NCBI GenBank assembly: GCA_965153355.1 | Contig: OZ231126.1 | Span: forward strand, 1,984,001 to 2,048,000 | DNA from: Flaccisagitta enflata | Lineage: Eukaryota; Chaetognatha; Sagittoidea; Aphragmophora | Reading direction: 5' to 3' | Length of the DNA: 64,000 bases | Shown: one piece after another, positions 11,001-22,621 of the stretch | How the letters are laid out: every line of letters begins with the position of its first letter | Numbering within the stretch: the first letter of the stretch is position 1 | Program-made: the position numbers and the translations under genes | The notes under the pieces: model-generated | Databases searched by the model: none | What the model saw: the letters and a program-made list of their open reading frames with translations, nothing else | Told to the model about the DNA's origin: nothing

Positions 11001-11167
11001 AAAATGTGCAGGGATACCTTCAGAAAATTAATGGAGAAACTTTCCTTACTGTTTCTGCCTAAGATAGCAATACTCTACAAAGTACAATGCCCAAAAAAGG
11101 TAAGCAGTGTAGCTGCCATCAAAATCTCACAAACCAATGGGACATTTTACCCAAATATGGTATTAGG

Positions 11168-11173
11168 AATAAA
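11168..11173 (+). promoter_or_regulatory. Candidate polyadenylation signal AATAAA
   Basis: This AATAAA lies 168 bp after the SRCR stop codon. A HINE-like element begins 24 bp beyond it, so a cleavage site would fall at or just inside the element. Confidence 0.45.
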
Positions 11174-11196
11174 TGCCAAATTTATGACCCTCCATC

Positions 11197-11357
11197 TTTT
11201 TAGTCGCGGACAAGCGACTCTATAAGAGGCTTTGTCCATCCGTTGGTTGGTTAGTTGGTCACGCTCGAGTTGAAAACGATCGCATAGTGTTAAAATGCGC
11301 ATTCTCGTCCCTGCCCACCCGTCCACGACTGGTTTTGGCCATGTATCCGGCCTTGTT
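11197..11357 (+). mobile_element. HINE-like element, GTCGCGGA subfamily
   Basis: Head TTTTTAGTCGCGGACAAGCG, then CTCTATAAGAGGCTTTGTCC, a GTTGGTTAGTTGG tract, CACGCTCGAGTTGAAAACG, the tail motif CCGTCCACGACTGG and the end CCGGCCTTGTT. It lies just past the predicted SRCR polyadenylation signal. Confidence 0.75.
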
Positions 11358-11394
11358 TCTTTTATACAGTATGATTTTTTTCGAATGCAACATA

Positions 11395-12985
11395 AGAAAC
11401 CTATATATCTCCGCTCCTGAGCAATGTAGCAAGATGCGGATTGCACCATTGGAAAGAATACAAAAAACTATTTTTTCTATGTTTTTTTTCTGATATCATG
11501 ATGCAATATGAAGAATCTCTACCGCCAAGCCATGAAAAACATTGACATCTTTAACATCTCGAAATTGGCTGTCTGAATCCCCCTCTTAAAAAAGATGATG
11601 AAGATCAGTTGATCTAATAATCAGTGATCATGAGGCCAACGGAATCATGACGCAAATATTTTCTTGAGTCTGTCCAGAAAATCACACGGAAACCCCTTTG
11701 TTGCTAATCGGCCAGGAATCTCGATGGAGAAAATCTCAATTTTAAGGGTTATGAAAAAAAAAAATGGACCCATCCCAGATTTTTGCACAGGGGACCTAAA
11801 AAGGCTGTAGAACAAGATTCTGATGTTCATTTTGACCTAACTTGAGCCAAAAAAAAAGAAACGGGTTTTAGTGCAAAAAACAGCTATTTTTCTTTTAAAA
11901 ATGGCATTAAATGAAATATTTTGGCCCTTTTTTTTGCAGAAACATAAAGTACCAATAGTAATTGATATTTGAGTGAATGTAGAACAATTTTTAATGGGTC
12001 TATGAGGTTTGAAAATAGCATTAAAATGCTCAAAAATGAAGAAATGACCTAAGAATAAAAAAACTGATGATTTGGAACAGTTTCTTAGGGAAAAATATGC
12101 TGTCAGTATGAATTTCATCAATTTACTTAAAAAAACATGGCTGTGATAAGCGAAAAATGCAAAACCGCAATATGCAAATGAGATCAAAGTGCGATTTTTG
12201 CAAAAAATGGCAAAACATGTTTTTTCTTATTATTGAAGCTAAACACAATATAATATTGAGTACTTACCTTTCCAAAGCCATTTTTTGCAAAAACCGCACT
12301 TTGACCTCATTTGCATATTGCGGTTTTGCATTTTCGCTTATCACGGCTATGTTTTTTTAAGTAAATCGATGAAATTCATACTGTCAGCATATTTTACCCT
12401 AACTGTTCCAAAACATCAGTTTTGACAATTTTTTAATATTTAGGTCATTTCTTCATTTTTGAGCATTTTAATGCTATTTTTGAACCTCATAGACCAATTC
12501 AAAATTGTTCTAGAGTCACTCAAATATCAATTACCATTGGGAAAAAAGTCAAAAAAATTTCATTTAATACTATTTTTTAGGAAAAATAGTCGTTTTTTGC
12601 AATAAAAACCGTTTCTCTTTTTTTTTGGCTCAAGTCAGTACAAAATGAACATCAGAATCTTGTTCTACAGCCTTTTTAGGTCCCCTGTGCAAAAATCTGG
12701 GATGAGTCCATTTTTTTTTTTTTTAAAGAATTTAGCAAGTGAGACCTCTGGCCGTAATTATTTGACCAACTGAACCTCTTCATTCTTTTTGGAAGGAGAT
12801 TCAGAGAGCCAATTTCTTGGTGTTAGAGATGTCAATGTTTTTACTGGCATTGTGGTAGACATATGTCATTATGCATCATGATGTCACAAAAAACATAAAA
12901 AAAAAAGTTTTTCATGCTCTATCCAATGGTGCAATCCGCATCTTGCTACGATGCTCAGGGACATAGATATATAGGTAGGCATCCA
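11395..12985. mobile_element. 1.6-kb foldback element
   Basis: Two arms of about 750 bp form an imperfect palindrome. Outer pairs: GCAAGATGCGGATTGCACCA with TGGTGCAATCCGCATCTTGC. Inner pairs: GCAAAACCGCAATATGCAAA with CATTTGCATATTGCGGTTTT. The loop is about 50 bp near 12.24 kb. No coding potential. The outer motif GCGGATTGCACCA also occurs in the arms of the 28.6-30.0-kb foldback. Confidence 0.8.
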
Positions 12986-13665
12986 ATATGGCGAGAATCC
13001 CAGGATTCAGGGCACCTCGGGGGGCCATATGCTGTCTTAACTTTCGGTTTAGATGCCTATTTCACATTGTTATATCGAAAATCATAAAGCGCCCATGCCT
13101 CTGTCATCATCTACATAGAAATCACTAACAAAAGTTGTTCTTCTGCCTTCCTCTTGCTCTCTGTTTTAGCGGCCCTCTAGGGGCACAAGGCAGAAAACGC
13201 AAAAAAACATATGAACAATGGCAGCGGCAGCGTCAGGAGCAGCGGCAGAGGATTTAAAACAAGCTGTGGTCTCTTGATCGTTGAGGAATTTATGATAATA
13301 GTACACATTTAAAACTCAAAAGCGCAGTATGTTTTACTTTGAACCAAGCATTGTCCACTTACACACAGCAAGTTAAGACAGCCCCTCATTCACTTATCCG
13401 AATCTTTCACTGGTGCTATGCGTTTTTAGCTTGAAATTTTATGCCTAATATAGGTTTCTTGTGTTGCATTCCAAAAAAATCATACTGTATTCTTTCAATG
13501 GAATGATATAAAACTTTTGGATCAGTCTTGTTTGAATGATATTTAGTAGTAGAATATGAAATTTTACAAAACTGATGATAGTTTCTCATAGGGGCCCATC
13601 CAGGGGTCCTCATGGGGACCTGAAATGGCCAAAAAATCTGAATGACCAAAATAATGAGTATTTGT
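12986..13665. other. Unique-looking intergenic DNA, nothing recognised
   Basis: No exon, RNA gene or repeat family was identified. A short GGCAGCGGCAGCG triplet tract lies near 13.22 kb. Confidence 0.4.
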
Positions 13666-13790
13666 TGTCATAACTCCAATAGAGTTATACTCTATTGGAG
13701 TTATGAATACTATTGGGGTTAAAAATACTATTGGAGTTATAAATACTATTGGAGTTATAAATACTCTATTGGAGTTATAAATTTTGTAAT
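13666..13790. repeat. Short tandem repeat, TATTGGAGTTATAAATAC units
   Basis: Five or six degenerate copies of a 19-26-bp unit containing CTATTGGAGTTATAA, including one inverted copy at the left end (AACTCCAATAGAG). Confidence 0.8.
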
Positions 13791-13914
13791 AATACTATCA
13801 TCTGATGGTAAAGATCTCACATCATACAGGTTAAGGGCTCTTTGGGGCTCACCCAGGAGCCCTAATAGATTCGAAATACTCTAAAATCACCACAATCTTG
13901 TCATTTTCTACTTT

Positions 13915-14060
13915 TTGGGCAGCAGCCTCAAAGTGGCTGATGACACACATGGAGAAATTTCTCCCATGAGACCCAAATTCCAGCCTCGAGGCTGATACCC
14001 ACTCTAGAGGCCCAAATCCCAGCTATGAGGACCATATCCCAGCCTACTACGCGAATAAAA
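13915..14060. mobile_element. Fragment of the GGGCAGCGG family with AAATCCCAGCC array
   Basis: Begins GGGCAGCAGCCTCAAAGTGG and continues into roughly 25-bp units containing GAGGCCCAAATCCCAGC. No right terminal repeat was found. Confidence 0.5.
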
Positions 14061-14099
14061 AAAAGCCGCACCCTTTTGTAGCTGACGCTGAGTAGAAGA

Positions 14100-14420
14100 G
14101 ACACAAAAAATTAATTTGAACTTTATCGTTTAACTGATTTTAAAGATTTTTGAATTTTCTTTCATTCTAGACCAACCCCAGGTCTGTATCTCAAACCGTT
14201 AAGGAGATAGAGCTTGCCAAAGTGAACCTCTCTTTAGCAAAAATGCTCATTTTTTATAGTATTGCAAAACTGAAAATAGCAATGTTTTTACTCTTTTTAA
14301 TGCCATTTCTAAACGAATAAAGCTAGAAATACCAGACTGAAACCCAATGAAAGATCTTTTTAAGATCTTCAAAATGGTCCAAGATTTTGTTTAATTATTT
14401 TGAAATTTAGTATGATAAAT
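14100..14420. repeat. Dispersed repeat shared (inverted) with 31.38-31.69 kb
   Basis: Segments GACCAACCCCAGGTCTGTA, CAAACCGTTAAGGAG and CATTTCTAAACGAATAAAGC have recognisable counterparts near 31.4-31.65 kb, and weaker ones near 57.55-57.62 kb. Confidence 0.5.
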
Positions 14421-14472
14421 TGTCATTAAAAAGTTCGGCTTTTTTTTTATTTGGGTAGTAGAGGCCAAAATT

Positions 14473-15240
14473 ACACCGTCTTTAAATCGAATTGATAAAT
14501 GTTAAACCTTTATAACTCCTAAACTACTAGGCAAAAAGTTGTCAAATTTTCAGAGATTGTTGGTAATATACTGCAGTTTTGTCAAGCAAAATTTCAATTT
14601 TTGGTCGTGAAAAGGTGAGGATTAATAAATCATTGAAAAAAGTGGATTTTTAGGGGCAAAATCACTTATTTCATAGGTTTTTTGAATGAATTTGTTTTTA
14701 TATGCTAACCATTTCAAAATATGTTGAGCTGGAACCCTTAGGCTGGTCAAAAACGAAAAAAAAAAATAATCATGTTTTTTAGTTTTGGCAAATTTTTTGA
14801 CCATTTTTTACATTTATGAAGATTTTGATCAATTTTCCAGAATTTGAAGTCTGCAAAACAGCAAAATTTTTTCTCAGATCAATCGTAACCTCTTGAAATA
14901 TCCAAATTTTCTCAATTTCTTTGACAGAACTGAAATTGTTGACATATTTTCGGCCATTTGAGACCTTCCCCAGGGCTATAGCTTTTTTTCATTAGAAATG
15001 GCATGCAAATAAAGAAAGCTTTGTCGTGGAAGAAAATATGGAAGAATTGATGCAGCTTCGAAAGTGAATTTTATTTGATGTTTTGCCAATCCTCAACTAT
15101 TTAATACTCCAATTTGAGGTTTTGTATAACAAAACCGCAGTGTATTACCAACATTCTCTGAAAATTTGAAGACTTTTTGCCTTGTAGTTAAGGAGTTATA
15201 AAGGTTTAACATTTATCAATTCGATTTAAAGACGGTGTAC
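14473..15240. mobile_element. Foldback element
   Basis: The terminal inverted repeats CACCGTCTTTAAATCGAATT and AATTCGATTTAAAGACGGTG bound 770 bp. The arms remain complementary for at least 150 bp (for example AACCTTTATAACTCCTAA with TTAAGGAGTTATAAAGGTTT). Confidence 0.75.
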
Positions 15241-16025
15241 ATCCTCTCCAGACCCTTACATGAGTAAGAAATCGTTTCACTGCAAGAGCTTATAAATGGG
15301 GTGTTACCCTGCACTTTCACAAATGTTTAGGTCAAGCGTTTATTTTTTTTTCAAACAGAAGAAAGATTCAAAAATAATTTTTTAAGGTTCTTTCTGTTAT
15401 TTTTTTTTTTTTTTGGCGTTCTTTTTCTTTCTTTATTTTGAAAGACTTTTATATTTTTAGTATCTTTGCATAAAATTTACAACTTCAACACCCTTAAAGG
15501 TAAAATCACCTGTTAGAGCCTTTTGGGGCCTCTTGATAAGCACTCTCAGGGGCCCTTACCACTCATTTGTGTACCCCAGCACCAGATGATAGTATCGTTA
15601 CCTAAAATTAATATCTTTTATAGCTTTAGAACAGAAACCATAACAATAAACTCAAATTTTTAACATTTTTAACTATTTTGGCTATTTAGGGGTCCCATGA
15701 GGTTCCCATAAGGGGCTCTTTGGGGCTACTTTGCTAAAAAAAATTTTATTCAATAGGAGCACCATTTAGGAGTACAAAACCGTTGAGAAACCTTCTCCGT
15801 TAATTTCTTGACCCTAATTTTGGATTGACCCCCCTACTATTGTACCTGAAGAATTCGGAATCGATTCCTCATATTTCAATTGTCTTGTCTTTTTAAATTT
15901 CCAACTTGTTGAATAAAAAGTCTAATCGTAACTTTTCTTTGTTTGAATGTAGTAAATGAAAGAATGATTCTTGAGTAAATGTATACAGCGCCAGGAATCC
16001 TTAGAGTAGGGAAGGGAGAGAACCA
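15241..16025. other. AT-rich intergenic DNA, nothing recognised
   Basis: Contains T-runs and GGGGCC/GGGGTC-rich short segments (15.5-15.75 kb) resembling each other, but no supported gene or element. Confidence 0.4.
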
Positions 16026-17094
16026 ATTTCTTTCCCAGTAGGCGACCAAACTCTGGTGGAGTAACATCCTGAACGATCTGCATCATTTCCAGAGCCCAAA
16101 GTTGCTGAAAAAATCGCCCTCACCCACTATGTTTGTCATCTATACAGGACCTAAGAATTTTTGGCTAAAACTCAAGTTTGTCATGTCTCTTAGATCCTCT
16201 GAGTCTCATGTTACACGATAAATGCTTTGGTTGTAACAATAAATGATAGTTGGTAATGCTGTTTGGTGTAGCTGTGTGCAGAAGACAGTGAAACATGCAA
16301 GAATACAGCGGTTGCTGCAAATTGCTGCACTTTGGGTGATTAATTACAGCAAGTTCCCGTCATTTGAGAATTTGATGAAAAATGCAATGCAGAACTTGAT
16401 TTAAAGGTAATGATTTCAGTGATTGCAGCTTTTACTTTGTGAATTGATACTTGCTCAGGAAATTTTACCTTTGTCAAAGCCCTTACTGGAGCAATAAGCT
16501 GCAGAAGCTTCTCTGGTTTACAGCAATGTCCTAATTGTCCTAAAGATTTTGAAAATTTGATCAAAAAGAGGATCGAGACCACAATATAGTGGACTTGATG
16601 TACTGAATGATCTCAGTTAGAGCTTTGTAACATTTTTCTACTGGGTATATTTTACCTTTGTAACAAGCTGCAGCAAGCTGCAGTAAGTGTGCAGAAAGCC
16701 GCAGTAAGTTGCAGCAAGCAAGCAAGATCCTTGTGATATTTTACCATTCCAGCTCTCATTGCTTTTGAAAATTTGGTCAAAAATCTTATTAAAGTCAGTT
16801 TTAACCTGTTGATTGTCTGCTGGAAAACATTTTCTTTTGCTGCAAGCTACAGCAAGTTAGCTGCATTGGATATTTTTCCCTTGCTACAGATTGACGCAAG
16901 GAAGCATAAGGCAAGCTCTTTGAGACATTTTATTTTATAACCTGTGCAGCAAACATACATTAGTACAGGGGCATATACTTCCCCCCCTCCCCAGACACTC
17001 ACACATTCCTGGGCAATCATAATGGACTGGCAGGCAATTGACGGACCGACAAACAGATAGAAAATGCCTTCAACTGAAATTGTAATCAATGTAA

Positions 17095-18116
17095 CAAGAA
17101 CGCTTCGCCATTAACGTGTGGGTGGGCAGGGGCAACATTTGAGGTCAGTCAAAACCGACTAACTGACTGACCAACTGACTGACCAACCGACAGACTAACA
17201 AAGTGGGGTGTAGAGTCGCGTAGTACAGCCGGAGACCCTAGAAACGCTGATTTTTCAGCTTTTGCTTTTTTTTTCAATTTTTCCTTAATTTCTCTTGGCT
17301 AAATGTGCTCATTGAGTGGGTTAATTTTTTTCTTGTTATGGATCCATGGTCTGTAGCTACATTGTGTGAAAAAATTGCGGTTAATAACTCAATTTTAGCA
17401 TTTTTTCTCAAATCATGAAAAATATTCAGTTCAGATGGCAACTTTCAATTTTTTTTCGTTTTTGGCTTACAGATAGATTTTGAGACAAGGAATTCATCTA
17501 GAATGTCAAATCCTTTAGCACTCATCAATAATTAGGTCAAAACGCGCTTTTAAATATCTAAAAGCCCAAAAGCTTAACACCCAAGTTGTTAGAGCTCAAA
17601 AAGCTCAATTCTGAGCTTTTCAAAAGCTCAGAGTTGAGCTCTTTGAGACTTACCTCCTCCTATACGCAAGTCTCAAAAAGCTCAACTCTGAGCAGCTCAG
17701 GATTGAGCTTTTGAGCTCTAACAACGAGACTAAACTTTAGAGCTCAAAAAGCTGATTTCTGAGCTTTTAAATATTTAAAAGCGTTTTGACCTATTTATTG
17801 ATGAGTGCTAAAGGATGTGACATTCTAGATGAATTCCTTGTCTCAAAATCTATCTGTAAGCCAAAGATTAGAAAAATTGAAAGGTGCCATCTGAACCCAA
17901 TTTTTTTCATGATTTCAGAAAAAATGCTAAAATTGAGTTAACAACCACAATTTTTTTTACACAATGTAGCAACAGACCATAGGTCCACGACAAAAAAGAA
18001 GTTAGCCCACTCAATGAGCTCATTTAGCCAAGAGAAGTTAAGGAAAAATTGAAAAAAATGCAAAAGCTGAAAAATCAGCTTTTTTAGGGTCTCCGGCTGT
18101 AGTACGCGACTAAAAA
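17095..18116 (-). mobile_element. HINE-like element split by a later insertion
   Basis: The left part (17095-17226) has the GGTGGGCAGGGGC tail region, an ACTGACTGACC/ACCAACCGAC core and GGGGTGTAGAGTCGCGTAGTAC. The right part resumes at 18099 with GTAGTACGCGACTAAAAAT. Joining the two at the duplicated GTAGTAC restores a normal GTCGCGTAGTACGCGAC head hairpin. Confidence 0.8.
17227..18098. mobile_element. 872-bp foldback transposon with 7-bp target duplication
   Basis: Perfect 14-bp ends AGCCGGAGACCCTA / TAGGGTCTCCGGCT are flanked on both sides by GTAGTAC. The arms stay complementary for about 410 bp (for example CTTACAGATAGATTTTGAGA with TCTCAAAATCTATCTGTAAG). The centre contains tandem short palindromes built from AGCTCAAAAGCT-like words. 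No coding potential. Confidence 0.88.
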
Positions 18117-18160
18117 TAGATTTGAATAACTTTGTAAGTTGCTACAATCAGGATTATATC

Positions 18161-18409
18161 TTTTTAGATGCGTTCTTCAGGAATGCATCTCAATAGGAGA
18201 TCCGTTTTGTCGGTGCCTTCCATCTGTCCGTTTCACCTGTGTAAAAACTACTTCTTGGCTTTCTTTAGCCACAGTGAGATCCTACACTAGATAAAAGGAT
18301 CAACAAACATGGTTTGAGAGCCTCATTTCTACTCTGTCATTTGATATGTCTGTTTGTCATGTGTCTCTTGATATAAGTCATAAGTGTTTAGCGCCCAATT
18401 GGGCTTGTT
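18161..18409 (+). mobile_element. HINE-like element, ATGCG subfamily (decayed)
   Basis: Head TTTTTAGATGCGTTCTTCAG with the hairpin partner GAATGCATCTC, later AGCCACAGTGAGATCCTACAC, and the end CCAATTGGGCTTGTTC. It aligns along its length with the better-preserved copy at 42822-43092. Confidence 0.65.
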
Positions 18410-18654
18410 CTTGAGTAGGAACATCCGACCTAAAAATTTAAGTCGGTGCCATTTTTAGATGCAGGCTATGCAACTCTTTCATCAGTTAAGTGAGTCTGTC
18501 ATTGGTTCCATCTGTAGATAAAAAGGTGCAGAGGGATGAATACCAGGGGATTTGACAAAAAAACATAATAAGATGAGAGGCTTGTTCTCAGTATGATGGG
18601 TTTTAGTCATGTGCTACGCAACGGTATACACCACTGTCTGTCCATTCATTGGTC

Positions 18655-19505
18655 GGTTTGCAGGGGCTCCAAAGGCGTTGATATCCTATGCTTCCACACA
18701 TATGGGGAATTTTTTACTTATTCTTCTCCTCCGCACCCCCCCTCCCCCAAGTCTCCAGGCCCATATCTCAGCCTCGAGGAGTGGTACGTCTGGTACAATG
18801 ATGAACAGGTCGCCCAAGGGCAATATGTGGTCAGTGATACCCATTGCCCTCCTTTGAGTGATTGTGAATTGGAGTGAGGGGGAGCAGGGCAGCGGTCCCG
18901 AAGGGGACAAAGTCCTGTAGAACACAGGGGGACTTTCGTTAGTCCTGCCTGAAGAAGTGAATGAGATGCTCTAGAGGGCTGACTGAAGGCCTTCAAGAGC
19001 CTAAACTGAGGTCTAAGAGGGCTGATGTAAGGCCTTATAATGCCAATTGGAAGCTTGAGAGGGCTTACTTGAAGTTTAATAGAGCTGGATGAAGGCTCGA
19101 AAGGTCAGAGGACTAAAATGAAGCCTGAGAGAAATAAATTGAGGCTCAGATAGCTGACTTGAGGCCTGAGGCCACGTTTGAGGCCAGGTTTGAGGCTTGA
19201 GAATTTAAATTTGAAGCCAGAAAAGCCTAATTTGAAACCTGAGAGGCCAGGTTTGAGGCCTGAGAAGTTGGATTTGAGGTCTGAGAGGCCAAATCTGAGG
19301 TCTCAGAGGCCAGATTTGAGGCCTGAGGGGCCTGATGGGGGGGAGGAACAAACGAACAAATGAACAAACAAACAAACAGAAGAACAAAAGTCCCCCTGTG
19401 TTCTACAGGACTTCGACCCCTTCGGGGCCGCTGCCCAAAAAGGAAAAAATTCCCCATATGTGTGAAAGCTTTGGTCATCAACCCCTTCGGGGCTGCTGCT
19501 CAAGA
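18655..19505. mobile_element. Nested pair of GGGCAGCGG-family elements
   Basis: Outer ends: CCACACATATGGGGAATTTT (18.70 kb) with AAAATTCCCCATATGTGTG (19.44-19.46 kb). Inner ends: GGGCAGCGGTCCCGAAGGGG with GTCCTGTAGAACACAGGGGG (18.89-18.93 kb), mirrored by CCCCCTGTGTTCTACAGGAC and CCCCTTCGGGGCCGCTGCCC (19.39-19.44 kb). Between them is an array of about 20-bp units around GCCTGAGAGGCC. Open frames here derive from the array. Confidence 0.75.
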
Positions 19506-19980
19506 GGGGACCAACTGACAAACCAACCAACAGACCGCCAAAAGAGAATGAAAGAAAATTTTGGGAAATTTTGGTGGTAACGAGTCAAAAAACCTGATTA
19601 GTAAAGCACAATTTAACACTATTTAAATTTTAAACATAGTTTTATTGCTTTATCATAGAAAGTCAGAGATTTGATGATGCAACAGGATGAGTCTCAGGGA
19701 AGAAAATCAAAGGTGGGGGGGGAATAAATCAAAGGTCATGGAACTATATTCACCACTGAATGAACATGATAGAAAACGGTGATGTATATTTTTGAACATA
19801 CGCAATTTGTAGTCGCATGCTACACCACAACTCAATAACCCGCTATGTTGGTTGGTTGGTCTGCTGGCTGGTCTGATACCATTAGCTTTTTCAGCGTTGT
19901 TGGGCAAAGCTCCTGATAGAGTTGCTAGTTTAAAACTAAAGACTCAATTGCCTATCAATGTGTTCTCAGATTTGCAACAT

Positions 19981-20183
19981 TTTTTGTCACATGCTACGCG
20001 ACTACACCCCGCTTTGTTGGTCTGTAGGTCCGTTTGTTGGTCCACTTGTTGGTCTGTCACCCTTTACTTTTTTTGTATTTTGCGGTCTCTGGCCTCACTG
20101 CTCCTGCCCAAATGATCAAGTGACTTCAATTACGGCCCCTACCCTCCCGCACATGACTTGGGTGGCCGTGTATCCACTCTTGT
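19981..20183 (+). mobile_element. HINE-like element, GTCGCG(TG) subfamily
   Basis: Degenerate head (TGTCACATGCTACGCGACTA), CACCCCGCTTTGTTGG, a GTCC/GTTGG core, CTGCTCCTGCCCAAATGATC, and the end GTGTATCCACTCTTGTTT. Confidence 0.7.
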
Positions 20184-20613
20184 TTGGTTTAAATTACCAT
20201 GTTGCCTGCAGCAACATGCTGTAACTTGCAGCAACTTGCAGCAATTTTGAGTTTTGTTTTATTAATCAATCACCTGTTACATTCCATATCAGCAATCACA
20301 TAAAAAACACTTGGTATTGTTGAAAGTGATCAGGAATTAAAACTTTTTGTGGCGAAAAGCCGTAAAAATGCAGCAATTTTAATGGGAATTTCGATAATTC
20401 ACATAGATGAGAAAGATGCTGGATGAGGGCGATTTTTTTCAACATTTTTAAGTCCATCTGACGTTTCAGATTGTTGAGAGGGATGTTCCACCAGACATTG
20501 GTCGCCTACTGGGTGGTGTATCTCTCTTATTTACCCCTTTGGTGCTCCGCAGTCCCCCTGCTACTTAGAGGTTAAAGACTTTTTTACTTTCTCGTTTTCA
20601 GTCACTTTGGAAG

Positions 20614-20688
20614 ATCGGTAACGCAGATTTTTTGATAACGCGACATCAGGCAAAAATCGCGATTTTTGAGCGTTACCGTCTCTCCTCG
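20614..20688. repeat. Hairpin: CGGTAACGC...GCGTTACCG
   Basis: CGGTAACGCAGATTTTTT pairs with AAAATCGCGATTTTTGAGCGTTACCG, giving a 75-bp imperfect palindrome that contains its own smaller AAAATCGCGATTTT palindrome. It looks like a compact foldback remnant. Confidence 0.6.
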
Positions 20689-20926
20689 CCCTCATTACTG
20701 CCCTTGACCTTTCGTATTATTGTTCATGCCATCTTGTATTACTTATCTTTTGCCTGATGTTTGTCCTCAATGCACTTTACCAGTTTATCATGCTTTATGT
20801 AGTCGCGGACTCCAATGAAAATAAGTTTTTACTTTTTTGGGCCATCCGCAGATTCGGCTATTTTGTACTTGGTGATTGATAATCTTGTACGGTCTAATCT
20901 AAATACATTACATAACATTACACATT

Positions 20927-21512
20927 ACTATCTAGGCGGAAAAAATCTTTCGTCTTGTAACAAAAACATATTTATCGGCGTAAAAATGATTACAAATCAA
21001 TTACAAATCCATCAATAATTAGTGTGAGATCCCTTTGACTGAATCAGAGCAGCCATTTAATTTGGAAGCGATTTGTAGAACTGTTCGAGATACTGAAGGC
21101 TTTCAAGATCTTTCTCGTGAGTCTTTTTGTCTATTCTTTTACTACATTTGGACTCACAGCATTCAAAAGAATCATCAAATCATAGAAAAATCGGTGACTT
21201 AAATGAAGCCATTCAAATTTTCAAGCAGGTGACGCAAATCGCATCTATCTAGCTCAAGGCGTTTAGAAGTTTAAAAAAAAAGAGCGAAATGATATCATCA
21301 GAAGATTGTGTAGAAATGGCAAGAGTGAAACTGAAGTATTTCAATCAAAGTTAAATAGCTTTTGAATGCATAGAGCTAGAGGGATGCGGTTTGCGTCAAT
21401 CTCTTGCAAATTCGAAGGGCTTTATTTTTCTCACCAATTTTTTGAAAATTAGTTGATTCTAACCAGAGATATGCATGTAAACGTACCGAAAGATTTTTTC
21501 CGCCTAGATAGT
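20927..21512. mobile_element. 586-bp MITE, TIR ACTATCTAGGCGG
   Basis: The left end ACTATCTAGGCGGAAAAAAT and the right end ATTTTTTCCGCCTAGATAGT are perfect inverted copies. Internal sequence aligns with 55056-55661, whose diverged ends are ACTATCTTGGAAATAG / CTTTTTCCAAGATAGT. No coding potential. A clear target duplication was not found. Confidence 0.75.
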
Positions 21513-21734
21513 ACTTTCCATGATATGCGGGCTCTTGGAGTTTAAAGCGGGCACCCTCTTCTTTTGAGCATTCTACCCCTGGATCCTGACGATGGTATCC
21601 TCTCACCTACCCCGGCACACTGTCATAAGCGAACGCAATGGCTTTGCCACCGGCAATTCGCTTCGCGAAGTGCAAACATTCTGAAAGCTGAATTAATAAG
21701 GAGGCAGAGATTTAGCGATGGAAGGTTCATTCGA

Positions 21735-22600
21735 GGGTAATTTAATCGGGAAAAAGTCAAAGTCAGTCTTTGATTTTTTGACATAATCGAGAGAAACAGG
21801 GTTTTCATTTTCTTATGAAAAAATTGTGAATCTCATCCAGCTGATTGCACTCACGGACAAAATGGATAGGGAAAGTAAATTTGATAATTCTCTCTCATTT
21901 GGCGCCAAGCAGAATGCTGTTCAACAAATATTTTTTGCGCTATGATTTTTTAAAGATTTATTTATGAAAAATTTGAATGGAATTTTTTTGATTTTTTTTC
22001 ATTTTGTGTAGGATCAATAAGGGAGTGTATTTATGTTTACTTGAGCATGCAAATATAAAAAAAATGTTTATGGGCACAGCTGCTCATCTGTGAGGGCGTT
22101 TTTAAGCATTTTAGCTCATTTAGCTCACTTAGCTCAGTCTGTTCTTTGTGATTTCTAATACGATAAATGAATAAATATTTTTATACTTGTTTAAGCAAGC
22201 AAATAAAAAAAACATATCAGTGAGCAGAGATGCTCATCTGTGAGAGTGTTTTAAAGTATTCTAGCTCATTTAGCTCATTTCGCATGCTTTTGTTCTCTGA
22301 TTTAAAATAGGACAGATAATTTAATGTTTTGATTTAATCATGCAAATACAAGAAAGCATGTTTGTGAGCAAAGCTGGTTGTCTAGTTAAATTATTTTGAA
22401 TATTTTAGCTCATCTAGCTCATTTGGCTCAGTTTTTTTTCTATCATTTTCAGTGCAATCAATACATAAAGTTGCTTTTAATTTGATCTAACAAGTAAAAA
22501 GATTTCCAACTGAAAACAAAAGCATAGTGAAAAGTGACCAGTGCTTACGACTTATTTCCTAACGGCGACAGCTGCCTTTACTGGTATCTTCATACAGAAA
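21735..22600. repeat. Dispersed repeat with internal 120-bp minisatellite
   Basis: Contains about four copies of a 115-125-bp unit carrying TTTAGCTCATTTAGCTC and GAGCATGCAAATA (22.03-22.48 kb). Flanks such as TTTCATTTTCTTATGA and the end GGCGACAGCTGCC match a second copy at 49640-50465. Confidence 0.75.
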
Positions 22601-22621
22601 TAATCGATTCGTGGGAAATTT

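Larger units (their letters stand above)
16026..20525. mobile_element. Large (4.5 kb) imperfect inverted-repeat structure with nested insertions
   Basis: CAGTAGGCGACCAA, TCTGGTGGA and AAAAAATCGCCCTCA near 16.03-16.12 kb appear inverted near 20.52-20.42 kb (TTGGTCGCCTACTG, TGAGGGCGATTTTTTTCA). Inward from these, both sides carry runs of GCAGCAAGCTGCAG-type sequence (16.3-16.9 and 20.20-20.25 kb). HINE-like copies, an 872-bp foldback and GGGCAGCGG-family elements are inserted in the middle. It may be one old transposon carrying younger ones, but no transposase remnant was recognised. Confidence 0.5.

Noticed and set aside
13200-13260. GGCAGCGGCAGCG tract as a coding polyalanine/serine segment
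   Set aside because: Too short and flanked by stops; a simple triplet repeat.
18593-19580. Several 60-94-codon Pro/Leu-rich frames
   Set aside because: All lie in GGGCAGCGG-family terminal repeats and arrays, and alternate frames on both strands are equally open.
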